Source of the DNA: an uncultured Porphyromonadaceae bacterium
Lineage (GTDB): Bacteria; Bacteroidota; Bacteroidia; Bacteroidales; Muribaculaceae
Reading direction: 5' to 3'
Length of the DNA stretch: 8,882 nt
Assembly: GCA_947175455.1 (NCBI GenBank)
Contig: CAMWMW010000042.1
Location: 1 to 8,882 of the forward strand
In this document: positions 6,000-8,882 of the stretch, one piece after another
Layout: every line of letters starts with the position of its first letter
Numbering within the stretch: position 1 is the first letter of the stretch
The notes under the pieces: generated by a model
What the model saw: only the letters and a program-made list of their open reading frames with translations
The model's database searches: none
What the model was told of the DNA's origin: nothing
Translations under genes and position numbers: made by a program

Positions 6000-6914
6000 A
6001 TGTCAACTTTCAGGATTCATACTCTCGGATGCGGCTCGGCAAAGCCGACACTGCGCCATCAGCCTTCGTCTACTGTCATCGACCATCGCGGCAACCTTTT
6101 CATGGTTGACTGCGGTGAGGGTGCGCAACAGGCGTTTCAGCGGCACCGTCTCAAGTTCTCCCGTCTCGGGCATATTTTTCTCACACACCTCCACGGCGAC
6201 CATGTGCTCGGTCTTCCGGGACTGATTTCCTCTCTCGGACTGGGTGGAGCTGGGGGTAAAATGGTCATACACACATTCGCCGACGGAAAAAGAATACTTG
6301 GCAGAATTTTCGATTTCTTCGCCGGAGACCTCCCTTTCGAGGTGGAGTTCAATGTAATAAGGGCGGAAGAGGCGGTCATACTCGATACCCCTTCGCTTAC
6401 AGTGCGCACAATTCCTCTTGACCATCGGGTTCCTGCCGTAGGATTCGTATTCGAGGAGAAACCGGGGTTGAGACATATAAAACGAGACATGATGGATTTC
6501 CATCAGGTGCCTTTCTCTATGATCAACCGCATAAAGAGTGGTGAGGATTTTGTCAAGCCTGACGGAACGGTTATCCCCAATGTGATGCTAACCTCTCCCC
6601 CGACTCCTCCGCTGTCTTACGCACATATCAGCGATACGGCATACATGCCTGAAATAGCTGAGAAAATCGGACCGGTCAACCTCCTCTTTCATGAAACCAC
6701 TTACCTTGACTGCCATTCGGCTGAAGCCGCACAACGCGGACATTCAACAGCCCGACAGGCGGCTATGGTTGCACGCGACGCCGGTGTGGGAGCACTCCTT
6801 ACCGGACATTATTCCTCACGTTATAAAAACGACGAGGACTTCCGAAAGGAAGCCCTCGACATTTTTCCGAATGTGATTCTTAACCGGGAAGGACTGGTGA
6901 CTCCCCTTGACTGA
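6000..6914 (+). CDS. rnz: Ribonuclease Z (tRNA 3' processing endonuclease)
   Basis: 304 aa, the usual length for bacterial RNase Z, starting at the ATG at 6000; the frame stays open further upstream, but that part overlaps the sigma gene and lacks family sequence. This metallo-beta-lactamase-fold enzyme removes the 3' trailer of tRNA precursors in the cytoplasm. Seen: N-terminal L-G-C-G-S-A-K-P-T; zinc motif H-L-H-G-D-H at 63-68; further ligands in L-D-H-R (His142), S-D-T-A (Asp212) and T-G-H-Y-S-S-R-Y (His270); H-E-T-T-Y at 231-235; and the catalytic-site His248 in G-H-S-T-A. Residues ~150-200 form the expected exosite arm that grips tRNA. All key residues are present, so it should be active. 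It is divergent from the sigma gene, with overlapping promoters, and converges on the macroglobulin-like gene with a 16-bp gap. Confidence 0.95.
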   Translation: MSTFRIHTLGCGSAKPTLRHQPSSTVIDHRGNLFMVDCGEGAQQAFQRHRLKFSRLGHIFLTHLHGDHVLGLPGLISSLGLGGAGGKMVIHTFADGKRILGRIFDFFAGDLPFEVEFNVIRAEEAVILDTPSLTVRTIPLDHRVPAVGFVFEEKPGLRHIKRDMMDFHQVPFSMINRIKSGEDFVKPDGTVIPNVMLTSPPTPPLSYAHISDTAYMPEIAEKIGPVNLLFHETTYLDCHSAEAAQRGHSTARQAAMVARDAGVGALLTGHYSSRYKNDEDFRKEALDIFPNVILNREGLVTPLD

Positions 6915-6925
6915 GGCAAGGGAGT
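6900..6925. terminator. Possible shared hairpin between convergent genes
   Basis: ACTCCC/GGGAGT (6900-6905 with 6920-6925) and TTG/CAA (6907-6909 with 6917-6919) pair with one bulged C (6906) and a 7-nt loop. The stem overlaps the last codons and stop of rnz and lies just before the stop of the opposite gene (6931). There is no U-tract on either side, so termination efficiency is uncertain. Confidence 0.4.
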
Positions 6926-6930
6926 GGCAC

Positions 6931-8882
6931 TTATCTGACCACAATCTCCATACCGCGGGAATGTGCCGCGATTGATGGAGCGTATTGCGACTGCGCCGAT
7001 GCTATTCCGAGAGAATACACTCCCTCCCGGTCAACGTAACACTCATAGCTGATTACGTGCGTGCCCTTGCCGAGGAAGGGAATAAACAGATTGGTGGAGT
7101 CATCCCGCACTTCCCTGTACATCCACACTCCGTCGCTTTGGGTATAGCCCGAAATCTGCTCCGAAGGTTCAAGACATGCCGAACGCGCATCCATCACGGC
7201 GACATACTCAAGATCCCTGTCACTTGTCAGCGTAAGGGTCACGCGCACTCTGTCTCCGACTTTAAGCGCACCCGTTTTGGCAGATGTGCCGTCCGCATCA
7301 TTGGTGATGACATACACATTCTTTTCTACAGTCAGTTCGGCATTTCCCGAACTCTTCACCTCTTTTATCGGAGCGACGTACTGCGAGATCAGCGCGCCCC
7401 ATGCGGGACCCGAACCGGAGCGTCTCACATCCAGTGTTCCCTTGCCGCCGGCATTCACGCTTACAGTAACATTCCCGGTCAACGCCGCGAACCTGTCGAT
7501 ATCCACTTTTTCCCCATCTATCGTTATATCCGCCGGTGACGAAGGCACGGTCCATTTGGTTCCCGAGGTGAGGATCGCGTGGATAACCTCCGCTGTCTGA
7601 CGGTCATCGCCCCAGTTCTCCGCCTGTTTTGTAACAAGAAGCCACTGACGCAGTTTATCTACATTGCCGCTCTCGGGCTCAATGCCGGCGTATGCCTCAA
7701 GAACATGGGCTGTTGTTATCAGCTTGTTCCATCCTCCGGCGGCTGACGACAGGTTGTCAAACCACATGCCCTTTTCTTCTGAAAACGATGCATATTGCCG
7801 CAGGGATTCGAGTATGGTTCTTGCCTCCATGGCATAACCTTGGCGCGAAAGGAGTGTCGCCGCGGTGGCTTTTTCATATACACCCATTCGTTTCCAGTCG
7901 GCTTTCACAGCCGCTATACCTTTCTTTTCCATCGATGCGAACGATGCGGACGGCGTGACATCCCTGAAATTGGATCTCACATAGAGATAATCAAGCATCG
8001 AGACATAGGGGAAGTCTTTCCCTTTATAGTCTTTAAGGTTCTTGACCCAGGCGGCATCGGCATACCTTACGGCTTTGACGGCAATAGCCTCTCCCTCTGC
8101 GGGAAGATAACCCATGTCGCGGAGCATCGAGAGATGCAGGAGCACCCGCGAGGTGATGAATTCCGAAGATTCCATCCCGGAACACCAGCTCCATCCCCCG
8201 TCCGCATTCTGCAGTTTTGCCATCTCACTGAGCGTAGAGGATATGATTTCGCGGCTCCTTGCCGGCTCGGCATATTTCACGAGTCCCTGCATCCTCAGTG
8301 TTTCAGAAGCAGCGGAACGAACCCACGGTGTGTTGACAAGGGCGACATTCTTCAGTTGCGGGTTCTTCTCAAGATTCGAGACAAGTGTCGAGTCCTGACT
8401 GTTCGAAGGATCCGCGAATATCTTGATTGCCTCGGTTATCTCGGGATAATCCTTGGCGAGTCCCGCTCCTATCGCATTTCCGTAAAGTGAGTAGACAAGA
8501 GAGAGAATATTCGATGATTTGGGCTCGGAAATATCGGGCAATGCCGTGACCACATCCCATATCGGATTGTCGCTATACTGCAAAGTTACTCCGGCACCCT
8601 TGCCGAACGACGGAATCTTCATTGAAAATTCCTTTCTGCCGGGAGAGATATAGAACGGCTTGGATTCAAGCACCGGCGTGCTGCTCGGATAAACAGGCAC
8701 GACGGTCTGCTCTCCATCGGTGAAATCCTCGCCATATGCATAAACGCGTATGCCGAGATAATTGATGTCTCCGGGAACATTGAAATCCATGACGATACGG
8801 TTTGAGCCTGCCGGCTCCACATTCCGCGCGGGAGAGGTGAAAGTCTTGACTGTCTCACCCGTAGCCTGTTCGAACACCTCGA
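6931..8882 (-). CDS. Alpha-2-macroglobulin-like protein, C-terminal part (partial)
   Basis: The frame is open through the right edge; the GTG at 8877 is probably internal. About 650 residues are visible, compared with roughly 1,500-2,000 for full bacterial family members, so the MG1-MG6-like N-terminal part and signal peptide lie outside. Counting from that GTG: ~1-100 is a beta MG-like stretch; ~105-440 is the alpha-helical thioester-domain (TED) region, with L-Q-N-A-D-G-G-W-S-W at ~222-231 and G-G-W-N-K at ~381-385; ~490-505 has G-P-A-W-G-A-L-I-S-Q-Y; ~535-648 matches the terminal bacterial MG10 domain (D-R-V-R-V-T-L-T-L near its start, then R-S-A-C-L-E-P, D-D-S-T-N-L-F and Y-A-P-S-I near the end). 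Where thioester members carry C-x-E-Q, this protein has K-S-S-N-I (~120-124), so covalent trapping of proteases is not expected. Likely an envelope protein; bacterial relatives are thought to act in defence or envelope maintenance. Confidence 0.85.
   Translation of the reverse strand, partial: EVFEQATGETVKTFTSPARNVEPAGSNRIVMDFNVPGDINYLGIRVYAYGEDFTDGEQTVVPVYPSSTPVLESKPFYISPGRKEFSMKIPSFGKGAGVTLQYSDNPIWDVVTALPDISEPKSSNILSLVYSLYGNAIGAGLAKDYPEITEAIKIFADPSNSQDSTLVSNLEKNPQLKNVALVNTPWVRSAASETLRMQGLVKYAEPARSREIISSTLSEMAKLQNADGGWSWCSGMESSEFITSRVLLHLSMLRDMGYLPAEGEAIAVKAVRYADAAWVKNLKDYKGKDFPYVSMLDYLYVRSNFRDVTPSASFASMEKKGIAAVKADWKRMGVYEKATAATLLSRQGYAMEARTILESLRQYASFSEEKGMWFDNLSSAAGGWNKLITTAHVLEAYAGIEPESGNVDKLRQWLLVTKQAENWGDDRQTAEVIHAILTSGTKWTVPSSPADITIDGEKVDIDRFAALTGNVTVSVNAGGKGTLDVRRSGSGPAWGALISQYVAPIKEVKSSGNAELTVEKNVYVITNDADGTSAKTGALKVGDRVRVTLTLTSDRDLEYVAVMDARSACLEPSEQISGYTQSDGVWMYREVRDDSTNLFIPFLGKGTHVISYECYVDREGVYSLGIASAQSQYAPSIAAHSRGMEIVVR

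Noticed and set aside
7795..8490. A 231-codon plus-strand frame opposite the macroglobulin-like gene
   Set aside because: Composition (rich in Arg, His, Ile, Cys) and lack of motifs are typical of an antisense shadow; the minus-strand frame matches TED/MG10 sequence throughout.

Overview
The window looks like chromosomal DNA from a member of the Bacteroidales. Muribaculaceae-like gut bacteria are my best guess, but the family is an inference. The evidence is a BACON-type surface protein, a Bacteroidetes-expansion ECF sigma factor, secreted proteins with Por/T9SS-like C-terminal tails, Bacteroidetes promoters (TTTG / TAnnTTTG) and the general lack of Shine-Dalgarno sequences.

Left part (1-5114, plus strand): four co-directional genes for exported proteins. 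They are the 3' end of a BACON-domain surface protein, a 265-aa secreted protein of unknown function with a sorting-type tail, a 612-aa phosphodiester glycosidase (NAGPA/DUF2233 family) with a similar tail, and a 362-aa secreted SGNH/GDSL hydrolase of the GxDLY + Lipase_GDSL_3 type. Gaps are 15, 89 and 48 bp. The 89-bp gap holds a perfect 16-bp inverted repeat and a promoter-like motif. The run ends in a very strong terminator (19-bp perfect stem). Together the genes look like a cell-surface module that binds glycans and removes phosphodiester-linked sugars and ester groups; the substrate is unknown.

Middle part (5115-5999): a 183-bp MITE-like element with perfect 20-bp terminal inverted repeats is flanked by a TTA duplication. 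The right-hand copy of TTA is exactly the stop codon of a leftward ECF sigma-70 gene. The sigma gene is divergent from the ribonuclease Z gene, and their two predicted promoters physically overlap in a compact region. No anti-sigma (FecR-like) gene is seen next to the sigma gene.

Right part (6000-8882): rnz (RNase Z, tRNA 3' processing) on the plus strand converges, with a 16-bp gap, on the 3' part of a large minus-strand gene for a bacterial alpha-2-macroglobulin-like protein that lacks the thioester motif. That gene runs out of the window on the right.

The most noteworthy items are the MITE at the sigma-factor stop codon, the interlocked sigma/rnz promoters with an apparently near-leaderless rnz mRNA, the hairpin upstream of the phosphodiester glycosidase, and the pairing of that glycosidase with a GxDLY esterase. 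I saw no RNA gene, CRISPR array, origin or attachment site, and no gene-free stretch longer than 300 bp other than the 274 bp holding the terminator and MITE (5056-5329).
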